DNA from: Streptomonospora salina
GTDB taxonomy: Bacteria; Actinomycetota; Actinomycetes; Streptosporangiales; Streptosporangiaceae
Reading direction: 5' to 3'
Length of the DNA: 64,000 bases
Assembly (NCBI RefSeq): GCF_014204715.1
Contig: NZ_JACHLY010000001.1
Location: 806,001 to 870,000 of the forward strand
The notes under the pieces are model-generated. The model saw only the letters and a program-made list of their open reading frames with translations. It did no database searches and was not told the origin of the DNA. A program made the position numbers and the translations under genes. Positions 9,033-17,043 of this stretch are shown piece after piece; position 1 is the first letter of the stretch, and each line of letters starts with the position of its first letter.

Positions 9033-10253
9033 TCAGCCGGTGCCGAGCAGGCCGTGCGGGTCGATGACGTACTTGCGGGCGGCGCCCTGGTCGAACTCCT
9101 GGTAGCCGCGCGGGGCCTCCTCCAGCCCGATGGGCGTCGCGTTGACCGCCTTGGCGATCTCGACCCGGTCGTGCAGGATCGCCCTCATCAACTGGCGGTG
9201 GTACTTCATGACGGGGCACTGCCCGGTGAAGAACGCGTGCGATTTGGCCCATCCCAGGCCGAAGCGCAGGGACAGCGAGCCTTCCTTCGCGGCTTCGTCG
9301 GGGGCGCCCGGGTCTCCGGTGACATACAGCCCCGGAATGCCGAGCGCCCCTCCGGCGCCGGTAACGTCCATCAGGGTGTTGAGCACCGTGGCCGGGTACT
9401 CGCGAGCGGCGTCGGCGCCGTGGCCGCGCGCCTCGAAGCCCACCGCGTCGACGCCGGCGTCCACTTCGGGCACCCCCAGCAGCTCCTCGATCCGGTCACG
9501 CGGATCCTGCCGGGAGACGTCCACGGTCTCGCAGCCGATGGCCCGCGCCTGCTCCAGGCGCTGCGTGTTCAGATCGGCGACGATCACGACGGCGGCGCCC
9601 AGCAGTAGGGCGGAAGCCGCCGCCGCGAGCCCGACCGGTCCCGCCCCGGCGATGTAGACCGTGGAGCCGACACCGACGCCCGCGGTGACACAGCCGTGGA
9701 AGCCGGTGGGGAAGATGTCGCTGAGCATGGTCAGATCCAGGATCTTGTCCATGGCCTGCTGCTTGTCGGGGAAGCGCAGGGCGTTGAAGTCGGCGTAGGG
9801 CACGAGGGCGTAGCGGGCCTGTCCGCCGACCCAGCCCCCCATGTCGACGTAGCCGTAGGCCGATCCCGGCCGGTCGGGGTTGACGTTGAGGCAGATGCCG
9901 GTGCGGCGGGCCGTGCAGTTGCGGCACCGGCCGCATGCGATGTTGAAGGGAACGGAGACGAGGTCGCCGACGTCGAGGAACTCGACGTCGCGCCCCTTCT
10001 CCACGACTTCGCCGGTGATCTCGTGGCCGAGCACCAGGCCTTCGGGGGCGGTGGTGCGGCCGCGGACCATGTGCTGGTCGCTGCCGCAGATGTTGGTGGC
10101 CACGACCTTGAGGATGACGCCGTGGTGCACCTGCCGGCCCACGTTCGCCGGGTTCACTCCGGGGCCGTCTTTGAGGGCGAACTCCGGATAGTCCATGTCG
10201 ACGAGCTCCACGCGGCCCGGTCCCGCGTAGGCGACGCCTCTGTTCTCAGCCAT
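9033..10253 (-). CDS. fdhA: glutathione-independent formaldehyde dehydrogenase
   Basis: 406 residues, zinc-dependent medium-chain dehydrogenase of the Pseudomonas putida FdhA type, which oxidises formaldehyde with NAD without glutathione. Catalytic zinc ligands are Cys56 (NICGSDQH) and His77 (GHEITGEVV). The structural zinc site is Cys107, 110, 113 and 121. The Rossmann loop is AGAGPVGLAAAA. The family's long C-terminal insert is present (GDPGAPDEAAKEG ... FGLGWAKSH). Monocistronic, with its own terminator and no mycothiol gene beside it. Likely role: formaldehyde detoxification. Confidence 0.92.
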   Translation of the reverse strand: MAENRGVAYAGPGRVELVDMDYPEFALKDGPGVNPANVGRQVHHGVILKVVATNICGSDQHMVRGRTTAPEGLVLGHEITGEVVEKGRDVEFLDVGDLVSVPFNIACGRCRNCTARRTGICLNVNPDRPGSAYGYVDMGGWVGGQARYALVPYADFNALRFPDKQQAMDKILDLTMLSDIFPTGFHGCVTAGVGVGSTVYIAGAGPVGLAAAASALLLGAAVVIVADLNTQRLEQARAIGCETVDVSRQDPRDRIEELLGVPEVDAGVDAVGFEARGHGADAAREYPATVLNTLMDVTGAGGALGIPGLYVTGDPGAPDEAAKEGSLSLRFGLGWAKSHAFFTGQCPVMKYHRQLMRAILHDRVEIAKAVNATPIGLEEAPRGYQEFDQGAARKYVIDPHGLLGTG

Positions 10254-10847
10254 AGCTGCCCCATCGTCATGATCTGGGTCACACTGCGATCGCCGACGCT
10301 GCTACCCGGGCGCGGTACTCGCGACGCCCGCCGGACACCGCGAAACCGTACGGCGACCGCCTGACTCCCGAACGTGCACGGTCCGGGCGCCTGCACAGCG
10401 CCGCGCTTCCGGAACCGTCCGCGAGGGCCGGCCCGGCCGGATCCCCCGCGGGCCGTACCGCGCTTTTCTGCGCCGCCGCGATGAATTCGGATGGCGCGTC
10501 CGTGAAATCCGTCCGACGCATCGGAGAATGTCACGCTCGGCGCACGGACGACCCCTTGAAGTGATCGTCGGGATCCGGCTACGTTTGCCGCGCCATTGCG
10601 AACGGGATTGTCGCGCGAGAGGCGTTCCGGCCGCGTGCGGCGTTCGGACGGGGCGCCGATCCCCGGCGCCCCGTCCCCATGCGGACCGGCACGCCCGGCT
10701 GCGCGGCGAATCCGGACCGCAGCCCGCCGATCGGCCCGGAAGCACCGGCCGCCCTCCGCCCGCTCCCCCGACGATCAATCCGCCGATTCCCCTCCCTCGC
10801 AAGACGAATTCCACGGAACACGCCTGCGCAGATCGGAACCCCCTGGC
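10254..10847. other. 594-base intergenic region with an orphan hairpin
   Basis: This stretch separates the divergent dehydrogenase and NLP-type genes. It must hold both promoters, but none is obvious. Short reading frames on both strands show no family resemblance. The clear structure is the hairpin at 10646-10676. Confidence 0.5.
10646..10676. terminator. strong terminator-like hairpin with no gene ending before it
   Basis: GGACGGGGCGCC (10646-10657) and GGCGCCCCGTCC (10665-10676) form a perfect 12-bp stem with a 7-base loop. It lies about 170 bases upstream of the NLP-type gene start, where an attenuator or the end of an unannotated small RNA could sit. Confidence 0.5.
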
Positions 10848-11747
10848 ATGAACATTCCGACCGCGGGCGGAGGACGCCTGTTCTCCGCCCTTTCTTCGGC
10901 TGCCCGGCAGAACCGCACCCCCGTTCCTCCGCGAATCGGCACCTGCACCGACCCCCTCGGCGCCGTCGGGTCCGGCGGCCGGCGCACCCGGCACCGGTTC
11001 GCACCGGCGCTGGGCGCCCTCGCCGGCGCGGCGGCGCTGGCCCTCCTGCTGCCCGCCTCCCCCGCCGCCGCCGAGCCGCCGGGGGCGCTGCCTTCCCGTG
11101 TGGCCGCGCCGGACGGCACGTGGCAGCCCGCCTTCGACTACGACACCGACGGCTGCTATCCCACACCCGCCGTCGGCGCCGACGGCACCGTGGCCGCCGG
11201 CCTGAACACCTCGGGCGCGCTCGACGGCAGTTGCCGCGACAGCTGGGACCTGGAAGACACCAACTCCTATGCGCGCGCCAAGTGCGACCCGAGCGGCTGG
11301 TGCGCCTACATGTACGCGCTGTACTTCGAGAAGGACCAGGCGCTGCCGGGCTGCTGCGGACACCGCCACGACCTTGAGCACGTCGTCGTCTGGGTCGAGG
11401 ACGGCCGGGCCCGCTACGTGTCGGCCTCGGCCCACGGCGACTACGACACCCGCGCCGCCTCCGAAATCCGTTGGGAGGGCACCCACGCCAAGATCGTCTA
11501 CCACAAGGACGGGTGGAGCACCCACGCGTTCCGCTTCGCCGCCGGCCACGACGATCCTCCGGAGAACCACGAGGGCGTGTGGCAGTACCCCGACCTGGTG
11601 AGCTGGAACGAGTTCCCCGCCGGCGTCCGCGAGGCGCTGGTCGCCGCCGACTTCGGCAGCGCCCGGCTCGCTCTCAAGGACGGGAACTTCGAAGCCGACC
11701 TGGACCAGGCCAAGCCTGCGGGGATCGCGTTCGACCCGTACCGCTGA
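10848..11747 (+). CDS. NPP1/NLP (necrosis-inducing-like) secreted protein
   Basis: 299 residues from the ATG at 10848. A long basic leader precedes a hydrophobic core (LGALAGAAALALLLPASPAAA), fitting a secreted protein. The mature part has the NLP fold markers: the heptapeptide GHRHDLE at 171-177, a preceding pair of Cys, and HVVVWVEDG. In NLP cytolysins the heptapeptide is GHRHDWE, and His/Asp/Glu bind the metal. Here Trp is Leu while the metal ligands are kept. Actinobacterial NLPs are known but their role is unclear. A strong terminator follows the gene. Confidence 0.85.
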   Translation: MNIPTAGGGRLFSALSSAARQNRTPVPPRIGTCTDPLGAVGSGGRRTRHRFAPALGALAGAAALALLLPASPAAAEPPGALPSRVAAPDGTWQPAFDYDTDGCYPTPAVGADGTVAAGLNTSGALDGSCRDSWDLEDTNSYARAKCDPSGWCAYMYALYFEKDQALPGCCGHRHDLEHVVVWVEDGRARYVSASAHGDYDTRAASEIRWEGTHAKIVYHKDGWSTHAFRFAAGHDDPPENHEGVWQYPDLVSWNEFPAGVREALVAADFGSARLALKDGNFEADLDQAKPAGIAFDPYR

Positions 11748-11774
11748 CCGCGGGCGAGGCGCGGCCGGACCTGC

Positions 11775-11810
11775 GCGGTTCCCGCCCGGGTGCGCCCGGG
11801 CGGGAACCGC
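11775..11810 (+). terminator. terminator of the NLP-type gene
   Basis: A perfect 16-bp stem (11775-11790 with 11795-11810; arm begins GCGGTTCCCG) with a 4-base loop TGCG, 27 bases after the stop. Confidence 0.85.
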
Positions 11811-11880
11811 GGCACCGCGGAATCCGGGGGCGCGCGTGTCCTCCGGTTTCGGACAGAACCGTCGAACCCCCCTGACACCG

Positions 11881-11928
11881 GAGTGTGACCCATGACACTC
11901 TGAAATCCATTACTAGAACTCGGTTCTA
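11881..11928. promoter_or_regulatory. two adjacent operator-like dyads before the MFS gene
   Basis: GAGTGT-N8-ACACTC (11881-11900) and TAGAAC-N3-GTTCTA (11914-11928) are both perfect. The second ends 14 bases before the GTG start of the transporter, so a bound repressor would block transcription or initiation. No regulator gene is adjacent. Confidence 0.55.
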
Positions 11929-11942
11929 AGAATGGAGCGCCC

Positions 11943-13346
11943 GTGGCCGCCTCCCCGAGTACGCGACGCAGGCTGGGCCGACCGCGCGGGGGCGTGGTCA
12001 GCGCGACCGACCCGGCTCCCCACGGCTGGGCACCGCTGGTCGTGCTGTTCCTGGTGGGGCTGGTCGACCGGATCGAAGCGGCCCTGCTGCAGGGCACACT
12101 GCCGCTGATCCAGGCCGAATGGGGCTTCAGCGACACCGTGGGCGGCAGCATCCCCACAGCCGCCGCGCTCGCCTCGGCCCTGGTCGCGCTCCCGGCGGGC
12201 TACCTCACCGACCGCTACAGCCGCACCCGTATCATCGCGATCGTCGTCTTCTGCTGGGCGCTGACCACGATCGGCTCCGGGCTGGCGATCGGATTCGCCA
12301 TGTTCTACGCGATGCGGGTACTGCTGGCCAGCGCCGAACAGGTGGACAACCCGGCGGCCAACAGCCTGCTGGCCGACTACTACCCGCCGGTCAACCGGCC
12401 GAAGGTCTACGGCTGGACGCGGATGACCACCTACCTCGGCGGCATCGGAACGATCCTCGCCGGTGTCCTGGGCGAACTGGTGGGGTGGCGGGCGACGTTC
12501 GTGATCATGGCGATCCCCGGGGTGATCGTCGCGGTCGCCTGCTGGCGGCTGGCCGAGCCCGCCCGCGGCTACCTCGACTCGGTGATCGCCCGCGGCGGCG
12601 CGGAGCGGGACCCCGCCCCGGCCGAGCCCGCCGACACCGGCGCTCCCGAACCCGCCGAGCCTGTCGACGACACGGACACGAGCGCTCCAGCGCCGCCCTT
12701 CACCCGGCAGCTGCGCCGGATCGCGGCCGTTCCCACGCTGATGCTGCTGTCGGTGGGGATGATGCTGCTGACAGCCGGGCTGCTGGGCACCGCCTACTGG
12801 ATGACGACCTACATCACCCGCGCCTACGACGTCGGCACCGCGGTGGCGGGGCCGCTCTCCGGCGGATCCTCGGTCGTGGGCGTCGTCGCCGGCACGCTGG
12901 CGGGAGCGTGGCTGGGCCGCAAGGCCCACGAGGCGATCCGCGGCGGCCGCGTCACCGTCGCCGCCGCCGGCACGGTGCTGGGCGCACTGGCCCTGGTGGC
13001 GGCGCTGACGGCCGACTCTCTGGCGCTCTTCGGCGCGCTGCTGCTGCTCTCCTCGTTCCTGGGCGCGCTGGCCATCCCCTGCGTCATGGCGTCGGTCGCC
13101 GACGTCGTCGGCGCCCACTCCCGCGGCCTGGGCTTCGCCGTCCTCAACTTCCTGCTCACCCTGGGCGCTGCGCTGGGGCCGCTGGCGGTGGGCGTCGCCT
13201 CCGACGCCTCGGGGTCGATGCGCACCGCCTTCTTCATCCTGACCGTGCCCAAGCTCCTGGGCGGAGTGTGCATGCTGCTGAGCCGCCGGACCTTCGACCG
13301 CGACGCCGCGAAGGTCCTCGACGAAGCCCGCAGATCATCCGGCTAG
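11943..13346 (+). CDS. MFS transporter
   Basis: 467 residues with about twelve hydrophobic segments in two halves, joined by a long acidic/proline-rich cytoplasmic loop near residues 218-255. The MFS loop-2/3 motif appears as GYLTDRYSRTR after the second helix. GTG start after ATGGAGC. The stop is 9 bases before the start of the MDMPI-family gene, so the two probably form one operon, suggesting transport of a substrate (perhaps an aromatic or organic acid) handled with a thiol-dependent enzyme. Two perfect dyads precede the start. Confidence 0.85.
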   Translation: MAASPSTRRRLGRPRGGVVSATDPAPHGWAPLVVLFLVGLVDRIEAALLQGTLPLIQAEWGFSDTVGGSIPTAAALASALVALPAGYLTDRYSRTRIIAIVVFCWALTTIGSGLAIGFAMFYAMRVLLASAEQVDNPAANSLLADYYPPVNRPKVYGWTRMTTYLGGIGTILAGVLGELVGWRATFVIMAIPGVIVAVACWRLAEPARGYLDSVIARGGAERDPAPAEPADTGAPEPAEPVDDTDTSAPAPPFTRQLRRIAAVPTLMLLSVGMMLLTAGLLGTAYWMTTYITRAYDVGTAVAGPLSGGSSVVGVVAGTLAGAWLGRKAHEAIRGGRVTVAAAGTVLGALALVAALTADSLALFGALLLLSSFLGALAIPCVMASVADVVGAHSRGLGFAVLNFLLTLGAALGPLAVGVASDASGSMRTAFFILTVPKLLGGVCMLLSRRTFDRDAAKVLDEARRSSG

Positions 13347-13355
13347 GCTGGATCC

Positions 13356-14084
13356 GTGGCCGAGCGATCGCCGACTCCCCGGGAACTGACACGACGAGTC
13401 GCCGAGGCCCATGCGCGCCTGCCGGCCCTGCTCGACGGATTCGACGCCGGAGACGCGCCGATGGCGGCCGCGTCGGCTCTGCCCGGGTGGACCCGCGGGC
13501 ACGTGGTGCGCCACCTCGCCGACAACGCACGCGCTTTCGAGCGCCAAGCCCGCTATGCGCTCAGCGGCCGGCTGGTCGCGGTGTACGACGGCGGGCCGCA
13601 GGGGCGCGACCGCTCTATCGAGCAGGGCGCCGGCCGGCCCCCTGCACAGCTGCGAGCCGACCTGGAGTCGGCCCAGCACGATCTGGAGCGGGTCTGGAGC
13701 GGCCTCACGGCCGAGGACTGGCACCGCCCGGTGCGCTTCCGCGACGCCGCGGTGTACGACACCGCCTTGGCGCGGTGGCGGGAGGCCGAGATCCACGCCG
13801 TCGACCTCGCGGCCGGTTACCGGCCCGGCGACTGGCCGCTGCAGTTCGCTCTGCACGCTCTGGATTTCCTGTCCGCCCGCACACCGGAGGGGACGCGCCT
13901 GACGCTGCGGGCCACCGACACCGGCATGTGCCGGCGGACGGGAGCCGGGGCACCGGTGGAGGTCGCGGGAACCGTGCGCGACCTGGCGGCGTGGATGGCC
14001 GGACGCGCGCCCGACGGCCCGCTGGCGACGACGGCCGCGCGGCTGCCGGAGCTGGCGCCGTGGCCCGCCGACCCCGCCGGATGA
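13356..14084 (+). CDS. maleylpyruvate isomerase family (mycothiol-dependent type) protein
   Basis: 242 residues, GTG start 9 bases after the transporter stop. It is an MDMPI/DinB-fold protein: LPGWTRGHVVRHLADNA carries the first histidine region, and WREAEIHAVDL near residue 145 carries the Glu and His that complete the metal site in this family. The C-terminal SCP-like region (TLRATDTG ... VAGTVRDLAAWMAGR) is present. The family uses mycothiol as cofactor or conjugates it. The true reaction here is unassigned. Confidence 0.85.
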   Translation: MAERSPTPRELTRRVAEAHARLPALLDGFDAGDAPMAAASALPGWTRGHVVRHLADNARAFERQARYALSGRLVAVYDGGPQGRDRSIEQGAGRPPAQLRADLESAQHDLERVWSGLTAEDWHRPVRFRDAAVYDTALARWREAEIHAVDLAAGYRPGDWPLQFALHALDFLSARTPEGTRLTLRATDTGMCRRTGAGAPVEVAGTVRDLAAWMAGRAPDGPLATTAARLPELAPWPADPAG

Positions 14085-14122
14085 CGGCGCGGGACGTGCG
14101 GTGCCCTGCACCGTCCGGGTGA

Positions 14123-14788
14123 TCAGTCGAGGAAGCGGGCGTAGACGACGGTGTTCGCCGTGTAGTGGCCGCTGGCCGTGTCGAAGGCGCCTCCGCAGGT
14201 GATCAGCCGGAGTTCGGCTTCGCCCGACGTCGCACCGTACACACGCCGCGTCGGGAAGTCGTCTTTGGCGTGCTGGGCGACGCGCTCGACCGCGAAGCGC
14301 GCGGTCGAGCCGTCGGCACGATCGACACGGATGCGGTGCCCGCGCTCCAGCTCTTCCAGGCCGAAGAACACGGCCGGCCCTTCCCGGGAATCGACGTGGC
14401 CTGCGAGCACGGCAGCACCCTCTTCCCCGGGGGTCGGCCCGCCCGACCACCAGCCGACGGCCTCCCACGGGCCCGGCGCCGCCAACCGGCCGGTATCCGT
14501 CAGACCGAGCCGGACGAACTCCGCGGTGTGCAGGTCCAGGGCCGGGACGCTCAGGGCGACCGGGGGCGCCGGGTCCATCACCGGCACGGCCCGCGCCGCA
14601 GACGGCGACGGATCGGGCGCGGGTTCGGCGGGACCGGCGCCGGTGTCCGGCGTGGCCGCGCCGGTGTCGAGCGTGGCCGCGCCGGTGTCGAGCGTGGCCG
14701 CGCCCATGAGCAGCGCGGCCGCGCTCATACCCGCGAGATGGCCCACCAGTCGGCGGCCGCGCCCGGGGCGGATGCTGCCGACACTCAC
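14123..14788 (-). CDS. class F sortase
   Basis: 221 residues from a GTG at 14788 that overlaps the TGA of the upstream surface-protein gene by 4 bases (GTGA), which is why I prefer it to a GTG 33 bases further out. It has an N-terminal membrane anchor and a variable spacer containing three near-identical ATLDTGA/ATPDTGA copies. The catalytic domain has His in VLAGHVDSREG, Cys198 in LITCGGAF and Arg near the C-terminus (VVYARFLD). Sortases cleave sorting signals and attach surface proteins. The coupled upstream gene is the likely substrate. Confidence 0.88.
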   Translation of the reverse strand: MSVGSIRPGRGRRLVGHLAGMSAAALLMGAATLDTGAATLDTGAATPDTGAGPAEPAPDPSPSAARAVPVMDPAPPVALSVPALDLHTAEFVRLGLTDTGRLAAPGPWEAVGWWSGGPTPGEEGAAVLAGHVDSREGPAVFFGLEELERGHRIRVDRADGSTARFAVERVAQHAKDDFPTRRVYGATSGEAELRLITCGGAFDTASGHYTANTVVYARFLD

Positions 14789-15348
14789 CGGCGCGCCGCC
14801 GAGGCACCGCCTGCGCGCCACCGGCCGACGACCACGCCGAATGCGGCCAGCAGCGCCGCCGCTGCCGCGGTCAGGACTCCGGTCGAGTGCCCGCCGGACA
14901 CCGCGCCGCCTCCGGTGTCGACACCGCCCACGGGCATGTCCCCGCCGTCGTCCTTGTCGTCGCCCTTGTCGTGGCCGTTCTCGTCGCCGCCGTTCTCGCC
15001 GCCGTTGCCGCCGCCGTTCTCGCCGCCGTTGCCGCCGCCGTTCTCGCCGCCGTCGTCGCCACCGTTGCCGCCGCCGTTGCCGCCGCCGTTCTCGTCGCCG
15101 TTCTCGTCGCCGTTCTCGTCGCCGTTCTCGTCGCCGTTGCCGCCGCCGTTGCCGCCGCCGTTCTCGTCGCCGTTGCCGCCGCCGTTCTCGTCGCCGTCGT
15201 CGCCGTAGTCGCCGTAGTCGCCGCTTTCGCTATGCGCGGCAGGCGACACCGGGTCCTCCGCCAGCGCTGTTCCGGGTGCGGCCACAGCGAGTGCGACGCC
15301 CAGGGAGAGGCCGGCGGTGGTCGCCGCGGTGGTGCGCCAGAAATCCAT
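14785..15348 (-). CDS. acidic Gly/Asn/Asp/Glu-repeat surface protein with C-terminal sorting signal
   Basis: 187 residues from the ATG at 15348 (GAAGGGG 9 bases upstream). Signal peptide at residues 1-30 (ALAVAAPGTALA). Residues 43-126 are low-complexity repeats of NGDEN, NGGGN and NGGEN. Then comes MPVGGVDTGGG (138-148), a hydrophobic helix (158-174) and a basic tail (RWRAGGASAARR). This Cys-less ending resembles the sorting-signal type found beside class F sortases in actinobacteria. It is translationally coupled to such a sortase. No enzymatic domain is visible; the repeats probably form a flexible, possibly cation-binding, stalk. Confidence 0.8.
   Translation of the reverse strand: MDFWRTTAATTAGLSLGVALAVAAPGTALAEDPVSPAAHSESGDYGDYGDDGDENGGGNGDENGGGNGGGNGDENGDENGDENGDENGGGNGGGNGGDDGGENGGGNGGENGGGNGGENGGDENGHDKGDDKDDGGDMPVGGVDTGGGAVSGGHSTGVLTAAAAALLAAFGVVVGRWRAGGASAARR
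14971..15222 (-). repeat. in-frame 9-12 bp codon repeats of the surface protein
   Basis: Tandem units built from CCGTTCTCGTCG, CCGTTGCCGCCG and CCGTTCTCGCCG (plus-strand view) encode NGDE, NGGG and NGGE. Some 12-bp units occur four times in direct succession near 15096-15140, so the array can be expected to change length by slippage without loss of frame. Confidence 0.9.
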
Positions 15349-15408
15349 ACGTTCGAACCCCTTCAACATGTGCTTTGGGCGGCCCGACAGCCGACGACAC
15401 GCAGTCAC

Positions 15409-15636
15409 GTGGGTTCGTCCCTACGTCGCTGCGTGGTTCCGGCCATCACCGGAACGTCGGCGCCGCCACACAATGACTACCCTAAGTAGCTAATACATAC
15501 ACAGAGTATTCACCGTCGGCTGCCAACCCACCACAGCACGGCATCCACCGCGCGCGACAGACACCCTCTACCCCCACTTCTGACTGACGCACAGTCGATT
15601 TCCGCTTACTTATAACGATCATCGTCAAAAGAGGGA
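15409..15636. other. regulatory gap between the surface-protein/sortase pair and the ROK gene
   Basis: AT-richer than its surroundings. It contains the dyad AATAC-N9-GTATT at 15492-15510, placed to act on the minus-strand surface-protein/sortase operon, and ACGAT-C-ATCGT at 15615-15625 beside the ROK promoter. Confidence 0.45.
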
Positions 15637-15665
15637 TTGACGCGCGTCAGAAGGCTGCGTACCTT
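15637..15665 (+). promoter_or_regulatory. sigma-70-type promoter with overlapping operator for the ROK gene
   Basis: TTGACG (15637-15642), a 17-base spacer, then TACCTT (15660-15665). The -35 box lies inside the perfect palindrome TGACGCGCGTCA (15638-15649), and another palindrome sits at 15615-15625. This layout suggests repression, possibly by the ROK protein itself. Confidence 0.55.
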
Positions 15666-15765
15666 CGTGTCATGGGTCACACGGTCTCGGTCGAAACCGA
15701 TTCCGGACCCCCGATCCTCCACGCGACCCGCGCACCGCGCGGGCCACCACCGGAACGGAGCACCC

Positions 15766-16953
15766 GTGAACTCTCCGGGCGACGTCCTCGGCCTCATCAG
15801 CCGCGGCGATGCCGACACCCGGGCCGAGCTGGCCCGGCTGACCGGCATGGCGCGCTCGACCGTCGCCCAGCGCGTCGACACCCTCATCGCCTACGGGATC
15901 GTCGAGGAGCGCGACAGCGGAGCCTCCACCGGAGGGCGGCCGCCGCGGGTGCTGCGACTCGACACCGACGACAACTGCGTCCTCGGCGTCGACCTGGGCG
16001 CCACCCACTCCCGGGTCGCACTGATGGACGTCGGCGGCGCGCTGCTGGCCGACCGCGAGGACCCCCTGCACATCACGGAGGGACCCGAGCGCGTGCTGGG
16101 CCGCATCGACGAGCGCATGCACGAACTGGTCGCCGCCGCCGAACGCCCCCTGCACGCGGTCAAGGCCATCGGCATCGGCGTGCCCGGCCCGGTCGAGTTC
16201 GCCACCGGCCGGCCGGTCAACCCGCCGATCATGCCCGGCTGGCACGAATACGCCGTCCCCGAGTACTTCACCGCGCGCTACCCGCTGGACGTGCTCGTCG
16301 ACAACGACGTCAACGCACTCGCCCTCGGCGAGGTCCGCCACGGCGCCACCGCCGCCGGCGACCTGCTCTTCGTCAAGGTGGGCACCGGGATCGGCTGCGG
16401 CATCATCGCCGGCGACCGGCTGCACCGCGGCGCCCAGGGCAGCGCCGGCGACATCGGCCACATCCGGGTACCCGGCTCCGAGGCGGTCCAGTGCCGCTGC
16501 GGCAACACCGGCTGCCTGGAGGCGGTGGCCGGCGGCGCCGCCCTCGCCGCGCGGCTGCGTGCTGCCGGCGTGGCCGCCGCAGACGGCCGCGCCGTCGTCG
16601 AACTCGTCGACCGGGGCGACCCGCTGGCGGTACGCCTCGTGCGCGAGGCCGGGCGCGACATCGGCGACGTGCTCGCCGGGCTCGTCAACTTCTTCAATCC
16701 CGAAGCCATCGTCGTGGGCGGCGTGCTGGCCCGGGCGCACGAACCGCTGCTGGCGGGCGTGCGCGAGGCCGTATACCAGCGGTCGCTGCCGCTGGCCACC
16801 CACCGGCTCACCGTCGTCCCCACCGCAACCGGCGAGGCGGGCGGCGCCCTGGGCGCCGGGCGCCTCGCCATCGACCACGTCCTGGATCCCGCGCACGTCG
16901 ACACGGCCCTGGCCGCGACACCGGCGGCCGGAGCCACCGCGGCGGCGCGCTGA
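15766..16953 (+). CDS. ROK family transcriptional regulator
   Basis: 395 residues from a GTG after GGAACGGAG. N-terminal winged HTH (ELARLTGMARSTVAQRVD) followed by a sugar-kinase-like ROK domain with the phosphate loop LGVDLGATHSRVAL and the zinc site CRCGNTGCLEAVAGG near residue 245. ROK repressors sense sugars. It stands immediately before and in line with a sugar-type ABC operon, 90 bases upstream of the lipoprotein gene, so it is the likely local regulator. Whether it also has kinase activity is not decidable. Confidence 0.9.
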   Translation: MNSPGDVLGLISRGDADTRAELARLTGMARSTVAQRVDTLIAYGIVEERDSGASTGGRPPRVLRLDTDDNCVLGVDLGATHSRVALMDVGGALLADREDPLHITEGPERVLGRIDERMHELVAAAERPLHAVKAIGIGVPGPVEFATGRPVNPPIMPGWHEYAVPEYFTARYPLDVLVDNDVNALALGEVRHGATAAGDLLFVKVGTGIGCGIIAGDRLHRGAQGSAGDIGHIRVPGSEAVQCRCGNTGCLEAVAGGAALAARLRAAGVAAADGRAVVELVDRGDPLAVRLVREAGRDIGDVLAGLVNFFNPEAIVVGGVLARAHEPLLAGVREAVYQRSLPLATHRLTVVPTATGEAGGALGAGRLAIDHVLDPAHVDTALAATPAAGATAAAR

Positions 16954-17043
16954 CAGTCCGCCGCCGCACGTCCCCGTCCCCGATCACCCGGCGGCACGGC
17001 CGCCGCACCGTTCCCCCGAATCCGCAGTAACTGGAGGCCCATC

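Noticed and set aside
10279-10521. 80-codon minus-strand ORF upstream of the formaldehyde dehydrogenase
   Set aside because: Basic, low-complexity translation with no motif; probably promoter or leader DNA.
11914-11928. LexA-type SOS box
   Set aside because: TAGAAC-N3-GTTCTA has arms resembling the GAAC-GTTC half-sites of actinobacterial SOS boxes, but spacing is one base short and flanks differ; kept only as a generic operator.
14971-15222. CRISPR-like or minisatellite array
   Set aside because: Units are 9-12 bp without spacers and encode an in-frame repeat protein.
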